A DNA stretch of 64,000 nt from Deltaproteobacteria bacterium (GTDB lineage: Bacteria > Myxococcota > Myxococcia > Myxococcales > Anaeromyxobacteraceae), in assembly GCA_016214955.1 (NCBI GenBank), contig JACRMN010000001.1, forward strand, positions 172,501 through 236,500, given 5' to 3'. This document shows positions 11,524 through 22,834 of the stretch, piece after piece. Under the pieces are notes generated by a model that was not told where the DNA came from, did not search any database, and worked only from the letters and a program-made list of their open reading frames with translations. Position numbers and translations under genes: made by a program. Numbering within the stretch: the stretch's first letter is position 1; each line of letters begins with the position of its first letter.

Positions 11524-12537
11524 CTAGCGGGCGCGGACTCGCTTGGCCGCGGGCTTCGCGGCCGGCTTCGCCTTCTTGCCGGCAGCCTTGGCGGCCGGCC
11601 CCTTGGCGGGCCCCGCCTTGGCGGCGGGCGCGGGGACGGCCACGGGCCGGCCCCGGATCTTCCTGGTGAGCACGTGCTGCATCGTGACGCCCAGGAGGTG
11701 CGGGCCATCGGCGACCGCGATGCCCGCCGCCTTCAGGGCGGCGATCTTCGACTCGGCGGTGTCGTCGCCGCCGGAGATGACGGCGCCGGCGTGGCCCATG
11801 CGCTTGCCCGCCGGGGCGGTGCGGCCGGCGATGAAGCCCACCACCGGCTTCGACATGTTCTCCTTCACGAAGGTGGCCCCCTTGGCCTCCTCGGTGCCGC
11901 CGATCTCGCCGATCATGATGACGGCGTCGGTGCCCGGGTCCTCCTCGAAGCGGGACAGGCAGTCGACGAAGTCGGTGCCGTGCACCGGATCGCCGCCGAT
12001 GCCCACCGCGGTGGACTGGCCGTAGCCCAGATCGGAGAGCTGCTTCACCGCCTCGTAGGTCAGGGTGCCGGAGCGCGAGACCACGCCGATGCGGCCGGGC
12101 CGGTGGATGTGGCCGGGCATGATGCCGATCTTGCACTCGGCCGGGGTGATGAGGCCGGGGCAGTTGGGCCCGAGGAGCCGCGTCGCCTTGCGGCCTTCGA
12201 GGAAGCGGCGGACCTTGACCATGTCGAGGATGGGGATGCCCTCGGTGATGCACACCACCAGCGGCACCTGGGCGTCGGCCGCCTCGATGATGGAGTCGGC
12301 CGCGTAGGGCGGCGGCACGAAGATCACCGACGCGTCGGCGCCGGTGGCCTTCACCGCGTCGAGCACCGTGTTGAAGATGGGCACCCGCTCCTGGAACGTG
12401 GAGCCGCCGCGGCCGGGGGTGACGCCGGCCACCACCTTGGTGCCGTAGCCCAGCATCTGGCCGGTGTGGAAGGCGCCGGCCGAGCCGGTGATGCCCTGGA
12501 CGACGACGCGGGTCTTCTTGTCGACGAAGATGCTCAC
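11524..12537 (-). CDS. sucD: Succinyl-CoA synthetase alpha subunit with Lys/Ala/Pro-rich tail
   Basis: This subunit binds CoA and carries the phospho-histidine of the TCA-cycle enzyme that makes ATP or GTP from succinyl-CoA. The N-terminal [11 protein letters not shown] is the CoA-binding loop; [10 protein letters not shown] contains the phosphorylated histidine; [10 protein letters not shown] is the family signature. The family usually ends near residue 290-300, but this protein has 337 residues because of a roughly 38-residue tail after RKIRGRP made almost only of Ala, Lys, Pro, Gly and Arg. Start GTG at 12537, with GAGGGGGATGAC upstream. It lies 10 bp after sucC, in an operon. Confidence 0.95.
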   Translation of the reverse strand: MSIFVDKKTRVVVQGITGSAGAFHTGQMLGYGTKVVAGVTPGRGGSTFQERVPIFNTVLDAVKATGADASVIFVPPPYAADSIIEAADAQVPLVVCITEGIPILDMVKVRRFLEGRKATRLLGPNCPGLITPAECKIGIMPGHIHRPGRIGVVSRSGTLTYEAVKQLSDLGYGQSTAVGIGGDPVHGTDFVDCLSRFEEDPGTDAVIMIGEIGGTEEAKGATFVKENMSKPVVGFIAGRTAPAGKRMGHAGAVISGGDDTAESKIAALKAAGIAVADGPHLLGVTMQHVLTRKIRGRPVAVPAPAAKAGPAKGPAAKAAGKKAKPAAKPAAKRVRAR

Positions 12538-12547
12538 GTCATCCCCC

Positions 12548-13714
<1,167 letters not shown>

Positions 13715-13878
13715 GCTTTCCTCGCTGGTCCGCGCCCCCTGCCGGGCGCCGGCGCCGCGGATCCTCCGCGAAACCGGCCCAGGCGTCGAGTCACGGCCAC
13801 GGCGTCCTGTGGACCGCCAGTGAAGGGCCGGCCAGGCGCCCGAGGGCCCTGACCCGCCCGGAACACACTCCCCGGGGC

Positions 13879-14903
<1,025 letters not shown>

Positions 14904-15003
14904 GGAAGAAGGCCCCGGTCGGGATGGAACAGTCCCTGTCCATTCGCGGGGTTAGACCCACTGGGGGACCCGCCGCCCCACCCTGGGGACCCGAGGAGGC
15001 GCC

Positions 15004-15672
15004 CTACCGGCCGGCTGCGTCGAGCCAGGTTCCGAGCCGGAGTCCGGCCCGGCCAGCGGCCGCCCGGGCCTCGGGGTCGCAGAGGGCCTCCCGCTCCACC
15101 TCCCGCTCGGCGCCGAAGGAGGTCCGGGCGTGCGATGGGGTGCGCCCGGGGTGGGCCATGAGCTCGGCCACCCCCGCGGCCCCGGTGAGCGAGGCCAGGG
15201 CGGCGAGGAGCCGCTCCCGCGTCCAGCAGGGGCGCAGGGCGGCGTCGCCGAGGAAGTGGTCGCTGGTCCGGAGGCCGGCGGCCCGCAGCGCGCGCCGGGT
15301 GGCCTCGTCGATGGAGCGCACCGGCAGGCCGAGGGCGCGGGCCTCGGCGGCGAAGGCCGGCAGGGCGTCGGGCCGGACGTGGGCGTGCTTGTGGGAATCG
15401 AGGTGCGTCGGAGGAGCGCCCCGCAGCGCCCGGAAGCGCTCCACCTGGCGGCGGACCTCCACGCCGACGTCGCCGGGGGAGAGCCCCGGCGCGAGCACCA
15501 CGTGGAGGCCGACGCCGAGCGAGCGCGGAGCGTCCGCCAGCGCCCGGGCCGCGAACGCGGTGTCCACCATGGCGGTGGCGCTGGTCACCAGGCCGCCGGA
15601 GTGGGCCTCGAGGATGCCTCGGTCGATCTCGGGGTCGTAGCCGAGGTCGTCGGCGTTGACGATGAGCAGCAC
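15004..15672 (-). CDS. YdjC/ChbG-family carbohydrate deacetylase-like protein
   Basis: About 222 residues. The N-terminal [19 protein letters not shown] and later [10 protein letters not shown] and MAHPG motifs are those of the YdjC superfamily, metal-dependent deacetylases acting on sugars such as chitooligosaccharides or hopanoid precursors. The Asp pair in NADD and the two histidines of HKHAH would form the metal site. I chose GTG at 15672, right before the conserved start; no clear ribosome-binding site precedes it, and an in-frame start further upstream (15801) is possible but adds low-complexity sequence. Substrate unknown. Confidence 0.82.
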   Translation of the reverse strand: MLLIVNADDLGYDPEIDRGILEAHSGGLVTSATAMVDTAFAARALADAPRSLGVGLHVVLAPGLSPGDVGVEVRRQVERFRALRGAPPTHLDSHKHAHVRPDALPAFAAEARALGLPVRSIDEATRRALRAAGLRTSDHFLGDAALRPCWTRERLLAALASLTGAAGVAELMAHPGRTPSHARTSFGAEREVEREALCDPEARAAAGRAGLRLGTWLDAAGR

Positions 15673-15834
15673 GGGCGCTTGGTAGCAGGAAGCGGCGGCC
15701 GGCGCGAGCCGGGGGTCGCCGGCCGGGCGCGGGTTCGGGCGACCCCGGTGCGGCGGCCACCTGCGGGCCGGAGCCCCCAAGCGCCCGTCATCCGGGACCA
15801 TTCACCGGGCGCGCTCCGTGCTCTTCCCCGGGGC

Positions 15835-16092
15835 GTGAATCCGCGCGGCGCCATCGCCGGGCTCCTGGCCCTCGCCCTCCTCCCCGCGGTCGCCGCGGCA
15901 TCGGGTTCGAGCAGCGCGCTCTCGGTGAGCGTCACCGTGGTGCGGGGCGGAGAGAAGGCTCCCGCCAAGGCGGCGCCTCGGACGCAGGCCACCGCCGGCG
16001 GGCAGGCCCCCGCCCCGGCCCCGCTCCCCCCGCCGGGCTCGCTCCGCCTCGACGCCTCGGGCGGGACGCGGAGCACCGCGGTGGCCCGGTAG
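15835..16092 (+). CDS. Possible small secreted protein
   Basis: An 85-residue frame opening with GTG. Residues 1-22 look like a signal peptide: an arginine, then GLLALALLPAVAAA with an A-x-A cleavage pattern. The mature part has a SALSVSVTVVRGG strand-like segment and a Pro/Ala-rich stretch, so it could be a short exported or wall-linked peptide. I do not recognise a family and no good ribosome-binding site is present. It lies between the divergent YdjC-like gene and the EamA gene; without it this 500-bp stretch would hold no gene. Confidence 0.45.
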   Translation: MNPRGAIAGLLALALLPAVAAASGSSSALSVSVTVVRGGEKAPAKAAPRTQATAGGQAPAPAPLPPPGSLRLDASGGTRSTAVAR

Positions 16093-16177
16093 CCCCACGC
16101 GGAACGCACCTCGGCCGATCTGCCGGGCGCCGCCCCTGCGGTAAGGTGCGGGCTCCTGCCCCTCCCCCGGAGCCGCC

Positions 16178-17041
16178 CTGGATCGCGTCGCCCCGTACCT
16201 GTTCGTATTCCTGTGGAGCACGGGCTTCATCGGCGCCCGGTACGGCCTGCCGCACGCCGAGCCGCTCACCTTCCTGCTGGTGCGCTACGCCGTCGTGCTG
16301 GTGCTGCTCCTGGGCGTGGCGCTGGCGACGCGCGCGCCGTGGCCGCAGGGCGGCCGCACCCGCCTCCACGTCGCCGTGGCCGGCCTGCTGGTGCACGCCC
16401 TCTACCTGGGCGGCGTGTTCGTTGCCATCTCGCGCGGGCTCCCCGCCGGCATCACCAGCCTGGTGGTGGGGCTCCAGCCCATCTTCACGGCGGTGGGGGC
16501 CGGCCTCCTCCTGGGCGAGCGCACCACCGCCCGCCAGTGGGCCGGCCTCCTCCTGGGCTTCGGCGGCGTGGCGCTGGTGCTCACCGGGAAGATGGGCGTC
16601 GGCCCGCCGCGGGCCCTCGGCCCCATGCTGATCCCGGCGCTCCTGGCCCTCGCCGGCATCACCCTGGGCACGCTCTACCAGAAGCGCTTCTGCCCGGCCT
16701 TCGACCTGCGCACCGGCGGCGTCATCCAGTTCGCGGCCGCGGCCGCCGCGACCCTCCCCTTCGCCCTGGCCATGGAGCAGCTCCACATCGACTGGACCGG
16801 CGACTTCCTCTTCGCCCTGGGCTGGCTGGTGCTGGTGCTCTCCCTGGGCGCCATCAGCCTGCTCAACCTGCTCATCCGCCGCGGCTCGGCAGTGAACGTG
16901 GCGCGGCTCTTCTTCCTCGTGCCGCCCTCCACCACCCTCATCGCCTGGGCGCTCTTCGGCGAGCGGCTGGCCGCCCCGGCGCTGCTGGGCATGGCGCTCG
17001 CAGCCACCGGCGTCTACCTGGCGCGGCCGGCGCGGCGCTGA
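16178..17041 (+). CDS. EamA/DMT-family transporter, probable CTG start
   Basis: An inner-membrane transporter of the drug/metabolite superfamily with about ten predicted helices in two EamA repeats. The conserved N-terminus (APYLFVFLWSTGFIGARYG) is encoded from 16181 on, but no ATG, GTG or TTG occurs in frame between the stop codon at 16142 and GTG 16280, which would remove the whole first helix. A CTG at 16178, 5 bp after CGGAG, gives a normal protein of 287 residues, so I take CTG as the start. Substrate unknown. It converges on a second EamA gene 5 bp away. Confidence 0.8.
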   Translation: MDRVAPYLFVFLWSTGFIGARYGLPHAEPLTFLLVRYAVVLVLLLGVALATRAPWPQGGRTRLHVAVAGLLVHALYLGGVFVAISRGLPAGITSLVVGLQPIFTAVGAGLLLGERTTARQWAGLLLGFGGVALVLTGKMGVGPPRALGPMLIPALLALAGITLGTLYQKRFCPAFDLRTGGVIQFAAAAAATLPFALAMEQLHIDWTGDFLFALGWLVLVLSLGAISLLNLLIRRGSAVNVARLFFLVPPSTTLIAWALFGERLAAPALLGMALAATGVYLARPARR

Positions 17042-17046
17042 TCGGG

Positions 17047-17955
17047 TCAGCGCCGCGAGCGGCTGGCGGTCATCACCACGCCGATGCCGCCCAGCACCAG
17101 CGCCGCACCTGCCAGGAAGAGCGGGTCGAGCCGCTCGCCCAGGAAGAGGGCGCCGGCGCTGACGCCGAAGAGCGGCGTCATGAAGGAGAGCACGGCCAGG
17201 TGCGAGGCCAGGTAGCGACGCAGGAGCGCGAACCAGGCCAGGTAGCTGGCGAAGGAGACCACCACGCCCTGGAAGAGCAGGCTGGCCCAGGCCACCGGCG
17301 TCATCGTCACCCGGGACGCCTGGCCCATGGCCAGGCCCGCCAGCGAGAGAAGCACGAAGCCGGTCGCGAGCTGGTACAGCAGCGTCAGCCCGGCCGGAGC
17401 CTCGGAGAGCCTGGAGCCGCGCACCACCACCGTGGTGGCGCCCCAGGCGATGCCGGCCAGGACGCCGAGCAGGTCGCCGAGCAGCATCTGGGCCCGCAGC
17501 TCGGCGCGCATCCAGCCGCCGGCGAAGGCCAGGGCGATGCCGCAGAAGGAGATGGCCACCCCGGCCCACTGGCGGCCGCTGAGCCGCTCCGAGGGCAGCC
17601 GGAGGTGGAGGCCGAGGGCCGTGAAGACCGGCGCGGTGTAGAGGAACACCGACATGTGCGAGGCGTCGGTGTAGCGGAGCCCCTCGGCCACGAAGAGGAA
17701 CTCGGCGGCGAAGAGGCCGCCGGCCAGCAGCCCGGGCAGCAGGGTGGCCCCCTGCCCGGCGAGCCGCTCGCCGCGGATCCGCAGCGTGGCGCCCACCAGT
17801 AGCGCCGAGATGCCGGAGCGCAGCGCCACCTGGAGGATGGCCGGGAGGTCCGGCGCCGCCACCTTGATCACCACCTGCTGCACACCCCACACGGCGCAGA
17901 GCACCAGCATGATCCCGCCCAGGGAGGCGTCGGCGGGGCGGCGGTTCCGCGTCAT
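17047..17955 (-). CDS. EamA/DMT-family transporter
   Basis: A 302-residue inner-membrane protein with about ten hydrophobic helices and two EamA repeats (AVWGVQQVVIKVAAP in the first, GIAWGATTVVVRGSRL opening the second). A short basic tail follows the last helix (TASRSRR). It probably exports a metabolite or amino acid; the substrate cannot be told. It is only distantly similar to the converging EamA gene, so the pair is not a recent duplication. Start ATG at 17955. Confidence 0.88.
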   Translation of the reverse strand: MTRNRRPADASLGGIMLVLCAVWGVQQVVIKVAAPDLPAILQVALRSGISALLVGATLRIRGERLAGQGATLLPGLLAGGLFAAEFLFVAEGLRYTDASHMSVFLYTAPVFTALGLHLRLPSERLSGRQWAGVAISFCGIALAFAGGWMRAELRAQMLLGDLLGVLAGIAWGATTVVVRGSRLSEAPAGLTLLYQLATGFVLLSLAGLAMGQASRVTMTPVAWASLLFQGVVVSFASYLAWFALLRRYLASHLAVLSFMTPLFGVSAGALFLGERLDPLFLAGAALVLGGIGVVMTASRSRR

Positions 17956-18009
17956 GGGCGCAATATGCGCGAGCAGGCTCCCGCGCTCCTAGCGAATTGC
18001 ACCCTGCCG

Positions 18010-18864
18010 TCAGGCCTTGATGAAGGTGCCGGCCCGGAGCTCGGCCAGGGCCTCGCGGATCTCCCCCTCGGTGTTCATGACGAAGGGGCCGTAGCGGGCG
18101 ATGGGCTCGTGGAGCGGCCGCGCCGAGAGCAGGAGGAAGCGGGCCGCGCCGCCAGCGGCCCGCGCCCGGAGGAGGTCCCCCTTTCCCAGCACCAGCAGGC
18201 GCGGCGCTTCCACCGGCCGGGCCGCCTTCCCCGGAGGCCCCACCTCCACCTGGCCCTCGAAGACGTAGAGGAGCGCGGTGTGGTCCCGCGGCACCGGCAG
18301 CTCGAAGCTGCCGCCGGCCGGGAGCGCCACGTCGAGGTACTGCGGGTCGGCCTCGATCTCGCGGACGGCGCCCGCCGTGCCCTCCATCTCGCCGGCCACC
18401 ACGCGGATCCGGGCGCCGTCGGGGCGGGTGATCTCGGGAATGCGCGCCGCCGGCACGTCCTGGTATCGCGGCCGGGACATCTTGAGGCGGGCCGGGAGAT
18501 TCACCCAGATCTGGAAGCCGTCGAGCCGCCGCGGCCCCACCCGCGGCATCTCCTCGTGGAGGATGCCGCTGCCGGCCGTCATCCACTGGATGTCGCCGGC
18601 ACCGATGGTCCCCGAGTTGCCCAGGCTGTCGCGGTGCTCGACGCTGCCGTCGAGCATGTAGGTCACGGTCTCGATGCCGCGGTGCGGGTGCATGGGGAAG
18701 CCGGCGACGTAGTCGTCCGGGTCCTCCGAGCCGAAGTGGTCGAAGAGCAGGAAGGGATCGAGGTGGTCGAGCTGCGGCGTGGCGATGCTGCGGCGCAGCC
18801 GCACCCCGGCGCCGTCGCTCACCGCCTGCGGGGTGATGGCCCTGTCGATGGCTCGCTCGGTCAT
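18010..18864 (-). CDS. Pirin-family protein
   Basis: A 284-residue bicupin. The N-terminal cupin has the metal site in PMHPHRGIETVTYML and the GSGILHEE element, giving three histidines and a glutamate as in pirins. Pirins bind iron; bacterial members include quercetin dioxygenases and regulators of pyruvate metabolism, so the role here is open. The C-terminal cupin keeps the family's RARAAGGAARFLLLSARPLHEPI pattern in part. It stands alone between the EamA gene and the pilus usher. Confidence 0.9.
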   Translation of the reverse strand: MTERAIDRAITPQAVSDGAGVRLRRSIATPQLDHLDPFLLFDHFGSEDPDDYVAGFPMHPHRGIETVTYMLDGSVEHRDSLGNSGTIGAGDIQWMTAGSGILHEEMPRVGPRRLDGFQIWVNLPARLKMSRPRYQDVPAARIPEITRPDGARIRVVAGEMEGTAGAVREIEADPQYLDVALPAGGSFELPVPRDHTALLYVFEGQVEVGPPGKAARPVEAPRLLVLGKGDLLRARAAGGAARFLLLSARPLHEPIARYGPFVMNTEGEIREALAELRAGTFIKA

Positions 18865-18929
18865 GACGGGGATCTAGCCCGCGGCCCCGCCACCCGCCAC
18901 GCCACGGGCGTGGCCCGCCGCGCGCCCTG

Positions 18930-21332
18930 CTACCCCTCGCCGCCGCCCTCCGGCGCCGCGCTGGCCTGGTGCACCGGCTCGGCCCTGCAGGCAACCGTGC
19001 CCAGGTCCACCATGGGCCCTTCCCCGGCGGCCACCTCCAGGTCGGCGCGGCACACGCCGCCGCGCCAGACCACCTCGGCGGCGTGGCGCCCCGGCGGCAG
19101 CCCGTCGAGCCAGAAGCGCCCCTCCTCCGTCACCGGCGAGGTGCGGCGCTCCCCGGCGACCGCCACGGCGATCTCTCCCAGCCCCGGCCGCTCCCGCCCG
19201 GCGCCCGGAAGCTGCAGCGTGCCCGACACCGCCGATATGCGGCGCACCGCGAAGCGCACCACCGCCCCCCCGCGGAAGGGCGGCGCAGCGAGCTCCTCCA
19301 GCCTGCCCAGGTCGTACTCCATCGGCACGTCCTCGCCGCGGATGGAGAGCCGGTTGGCCTGGTAGGGCAGGAGCGACGGGACGAAGAGGTTGCCCTGCTC
19401 GTCGGTGCGGCCGGCCTCCTGCCCCTCCAGGTAACCCCGCACGCCTGCCACGCCCGGCACCTGCAGCAGCGCGAAGCTGGAGTCGACCGGCCGGGTGACG
19501 AAGAGGCTCCCGTCGAGGAGCACCAGCGCCCCCGCCGCCCGGACCCGCCCGGCGCGGGCGCCGCCCGACTGGTCCCACTCGGCCTCGAGGAAACCGTGCC
19601 GGAGCTGGGCCTGTCCGGCGGCGGAGAGGGTCGCCGGCCCCCGCTCGGCGGTGGTGCCGCGCACCCGGTAGCCGTACCCCTCGTCCATCGGCAGCGGCCG
19701 CTGCACGCCGGCGCTGCCGGTGGCCCCGGCGCCGGCGGCGCGGCCCACCGAGCCCTCGGCGGTGGTCCGGCCGTCGAGCGACCAGGAGAGGAAGGCGCTG
19801 AGCTCGGTGGCTGGCGGCGCACCCGGGCCCCCGCCCACGCTGGCCGAGAGCAGGAGCGCCGCGCCGGCGCCGAGCGCCACCGAGGCGCGCGCCGAGACGG
19901 TGGTGGAGTCGCCGGCGTCGCGCCGCCGATCGGTGCGGAGCAGCGCCTCCAGCGTGAGGCCCCGCACCACGCTGGCCCCGGCGAAGGCCTCCAGGGAGGC
20001 CACCGGTCTGTCGGCCGCGGCGGCCAGGGAGGCGTGCGCGTAGCGGCTGCTCTGCAGCGCCACCCGCAGCCCGGCGCCCATGCCCCGGGCCAGGTAGCTC
20101 CAGCCCAGGCTGCCGGCCAGCCCGCCGCGGGCCCCGGAGCCGCTCGCGCCCAGCGCCACCTCCACCTCGCCCACCGGGAGCCCGAGCGTGGCGGCGGGGC
20201 CAGCGGAGACCAGGGCGTCCGTGGCCTCGAGGCGGAAGCCGGCGGTGATCCAGTCCTCGAGGCCGAGGCGGTGGCGGGCCAGCAGCGCCGGGCTCCCGTA
20301 GCTCCCGAGGCCGGCGCCCTGGGCCCGGCGCGCCAGGCCCAGGTGGTAGCCGTAGTCGGAGAGGCCTCCGGCGAGTAGGCCGGAGGTGTAGTAATAGCGG
20401 GCGTCCAGCTCCTGGGTGCGTCCGAAGGCGTCGCGGAGCACCGCCTGGACCAGGCCGGCGCCGGAGGTGACCGGCAGGTTGGCGAGGTCGTAGGTGCCGG
20501 GGGCGAGTCGTTCGCGCCGGACCAGCGTGCCGTTGACGTAGAGCTCCAGCGTCGAGGCCGAGGTGGCCACCGCGGTGCCGCGCGGCAGCGGCGCCCGCGG
20601 CAGGTACGGGTCGAGGGAGAACTCCCGCTGCACCGAGAGGCCGCCGAGCACCAGGGCGCCCCCCAGCGGCCCGCTGGCGGCGGTGGCATCGCCGGCGATC
20701 CAGCGGCGGAGGGCGTCGGGCTCGTCGCGGGTCAGGCTGGTGGCCGAGCGAGCCCAGGCGCCGTCGTCGAGGCGCGAGAGGCCGCCGAGGAGCAGCCAGC
20801 CCCCGGCGCTGGCCCCTGCCTCCAGGGCGCCGCCGGTGAGCCCCGGCCAGCGCTGCTCCACGGCGTAGTCGAGGAACAGGGCCGGCGCCCCGCCGCCGGC
20901 CAGCCCCTCGGGGCGCGGGGAAGCGCGCATATCGAGCGTGGTCCGGCCCAGCAGCTCCGGGCCGGCGGTGAGGCGCAGCGCCAGCTCCGCCTCGTCCACC
21001 CGGTAGGTGAGCGCGGGCGCGAGCGCGCGCAGCGAGATCCGCTCACCGCCGGAGGCCGTGGCGGGCGGCAGGTGCAGGCCGGCCCGCCGGAGCTCCTCCG
21101 GCAGGGCCAGCACGTCGCCGTCGGCGGAGAGGAGCACCAGCGCTGCGCCGCGGTGTTCGCCGTTCAGGAACAGGTCGAGGTCGGCGCGCTGCGGAGCGGG
21201 CGGCGGCCCGGGCGGCACGCTCAGGGTGCGGCCCCCGGCGGGCGCCGGGGGTCCGGCAGCCTCCTGGGCCCGCACCGCCGCCGGCAGCGCCAGCAGTAGC
21301 GCGGCCAGGAGCCGGAGCGGCTCAGGGGGCAC
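18930..21332 (-). CDS. Fimbrial outer-membrane usher (spore-coat-U type chaperone/usher system)
   Basis: An 800-residue outer-membrane pore that assembles pilus subunits delivered by the chaperone. A signal peptide (LLAALLLALPAAVRA) is followed by a long beta-barrel region, a plug-like segment and a C-terminal domain with RGEDVPMEYDLG, typical of FimD/PapC ushers. Length is near the lower end for ushers, as usual for the archaic branch that serves spore-coat-U subunits. Start GTG at 21332, overlapping the chaperone stop by 11 bp. With chaperone and subunit upstream it forms a complete three-gene pathway. Confidence 0.88.
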   Translation of the reverse strand: MPPEPLRLLAALLLALPAAVRAQEAAGPPAPAGGRTLSVPPGPPPAPQRADLDLFLNGEHRGAALVLLSADGDVLALPEELRRAGLHLPPATASGGERISLRALAPALTYRVDEAELALRLTAGPELLGRTTLDMRASPRPEGLAGGGAPALFLDYAVEQRWPGLTGGALEAGASAGGWLLLGGLSRLDDGAWARSATSLTRDEPDALRRWIAGDATAASGPLGGALVLGGLSVQREFSLDPYLPRAPLPRGTAVATSASTLELYVNGTLVRRERLAPGTYDLANLPVTSGAGLVQAVLRDAFGRTQELDARYYYTSGLLAGGLSDYGYHLGLARRAQGAGLGSYGSPALLARHRLGLEDWITAGFRLEATDALVSAGPAATLGLPVGEVEVALGASGSGARGGLAGSLGWSYLARGMGAGLRVALQSSRYAHASLAAAADRPVASLEAFAGASVVRGLTLEALLRTDRRRDAGDSTTVSARASVALGAGAALLLSASVGGGPGAPPATELSAFLSWSLDGRTTAEGSVGRAAGAGATGSAGVQRPLPMDEGYGYRVRGTTAERGPATLSAAGQAQLRHGFLEAEWDQSGGARAGRVRAAGALVLLDGSLFVTRPVDSSFALLQVPGVAGVRGYLEGQEAGRTDEQGNLFVPSLLPYQANRLSIRGEDVPMEYDLGRLEELAAPPFRGGAVVRFAVRRISAVSGTLQLPGAGRERPGLGEIAVAVAGERRTSPVTEEGRFWLDGLPPGRHAAEVVWRGGVCRADLEVAAGEGPMVDLGTVACRAEPVHQASAAPEGGGEG

Positions 21333-22083
21333 AGGCCCCCTCGGCCAGGGCCTGCTCGGCGCGGAGCGGCGGCTGGCCCTCGGCCAGCGTCACCTCCACC
21401 GCCAGGGTGCGGATCGCCGGGCACTGCTCCTGCGGCAGCGACAGCTCGTAGCGCCGCTCCCCGCCTGCCAGCACGTACCAGGCATCGAGCGGTCGCGCGA
21501 AGAGCGTATGGCCGGCCGCGCCGCGGGCGACGAGCTTCACCTCGGCCGGGCGGAGCCGGACGCTGCCGGCGTTGCGCAGCGCGAAGCGCGCCTTGCCGCC
21601 GCTGGCGCCGAGCCCCTCCAGCGCAGCCGACGACGCCGGCCGCTGCGGCGCCAGGAACACCGGCAGGCCGAGCCGCGAGAGCACGCGCACCTGCTGGCGC
21701 TCGCCCGGCTTCCCGGCCGGAGGAAGCTCCTGCAGGAAGACGCGGTAGGTCCGCTCGGCCGCGCCCGGCCGGGCGGTGGTCCCGACGCGCAGGTTGCGCT
21801 CCTCGCCCGGCGCCAGGGTCAGCAGCGGCGGGAAGACGACGATCTCGTCGGTGGGCGCCGTCTGGAGCTCGCCCTCGGGCGACTGGCTCCAGGCGGCGGT
21901 CTGCACCTCGAGCCGCACCGGCTCCCTGCCCACGTTGCGCAGGGCCACCGTGGCCCGGGGCTCGGCGCCGGAGAGGTCGATGCTCACCGGGTGGACCTGC
22001 AGGTCGGCGGCGCGCGCGCCGCTCCCCGCCCAGAGGCAGAGGAGCGGCACCAGCCGCCACGCCGGGTGAGGCGTCCGGCTCAG
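21322..22083 (-). CDS. Periplasmic pilus chaperone (PapD-like), start uncertain
   Basis: About 253 residues with two immunoglobulin-like domains (ATVALRNVGREPVRLEVQ; later RTYRVFLQELPP and a C-terminal lobe with ARFALRNAGSVRL). It would cap pilus subunits in the periplasm by donor-strand exchange and hand them to the usher. The upstream gene ends in TGA at 22082-22080. A CTG overlapping it (22083-22081) gives a normal signal peptide with positive residues, LVPLLCLW core and ARA-A cleavage; the first usual codon, GTG at 22050, gives a short signal without charge. I list the CTG start but GTG is possible. Confidence 0.78.
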   Translation of the reverse strand: MSRTPHPAWRLVPLLCLWAGSGARAADLQVHPVSIDLSGAEPRATVALRNVGREPVRLEVQTAAWSQSPEGELQTAPTDEIVVFPPLLTLAPGEERNLRVGTTARPGAAERTYRVFLQELPPAGKPGERQQVRVLSRLGLPVFLAPQRPASSAALEGLGASGGKARFALRNAGSVRLRPAEVKLVARGAAGHTLFARPLDAWYVLAGGERRYELSLPQEQCPAIRTLAVEVTLAEGQPPLRAEQALAEGACAP

Positions 22084-22571
22084 AAGTTCACCGTGGCGGT
22101 GACGGTGTCGGCGTACGCGCCAGCCGGCACGCCGGTCTGGCTGGCCGGGATGCGGCCGTAGACGGTGATGGGCTGGGCCACGCCGGTGCCGGTGCCCGCC
22201 GAGCCCTCCGCCTGGGTGTTGCCCCAGGGCGTGGTCCGGGTGGCGTCGCGGTACAGGTCGTACCCGAGGAAGGAGCCGCCCGCGCCCATGGCCCGGGCCC
22301 CCGAGGCGCCGAGGCCGGCGTTCAGGCCGGCGTCGAGCCCCACCCACCAGGCGCTGGTGCGGGTGCAGGTGACGGTGACGGTGCCGGTGGCGTCCGCCGC
22401 GGTGGCCGCCAGCGGATCGTAGTTGCCGAAGGCGATGGCGCCGGCGGCGATGCGGCAGCTGTTGGGCACGGTGGCCGTGACCTGGAACGTCGCGGTGGCG
22501 GTCTGGGCCAGCGCCGGGGCGGCGAGGCCCAGGACGGCCGCGGCCAGGGCGAGGCGAAGCATGGTCTTCAT
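22080..22571 (-). CDS. Spore-coat-U domain pilus subunit
   Basis: A 163-residue secreted subunit. The signal peptide runs from MKTMLRLALAAAVLGL to the cleavage site ALA-Q. The mature part has the SCPU pattern: CRIAAGAIAFGNYDPLA near the start, an internal TVTVTC, LGYDLYRDATRTTPWG and a C-terminal ADTVTATVNF strand that fits donor-strand assembly. AAGGAGCGACA precedes the ATG at 22571, a strong ribosome-binding site suiting an abundant protein. First gene of the subunit-chaperone-usher operon. Confidence 0.9.
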   Translation of the reverse strand: MKTMLRLALAAAVLGLAAPALAQTATATFQVTATVPNSCRIAAGAIAFGNYDPLAATAADATGTVTVTCTRTSAWWVGLDAGLNAGLGASGARAMGAGGSFLGYDLYRDATRTTPWGNTQAEGSAGTGTGVAQPITVYGRIPASQTGVPAGAYADTVTATVNF

Positions 22572-22834
22572 TGTCGCTCCTTGGGTGTTCACTGCTAGTT
22601 GATCGACGGCGAGTGGGATGCCGCGACGGTAGCCGCGGCGGACCGCTGGCGTCAAAGAACTGACGGCCCCACGACCATGGCGGTGGGGCGCTGTAACCCC
22701 GCGAGCCACCTCGCCTTCCTTGCGGGACGGGGTGGGCGCCGGCGGGGCCGGTGCGGGGAGCTGGGGCGGGGTGGGTGTCGGCGCCACACCCGCCGCGACC
22801 TTGCTTCGTCGCCGGGTGCGGCTACCATCGGTGC

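Noticed and set aside
16178-17955. The two converging EamA genes as a recent duplication or repeat
   Set aside because: The proteins differ throughout except for general family patterns, and no DNA repeat is seen.
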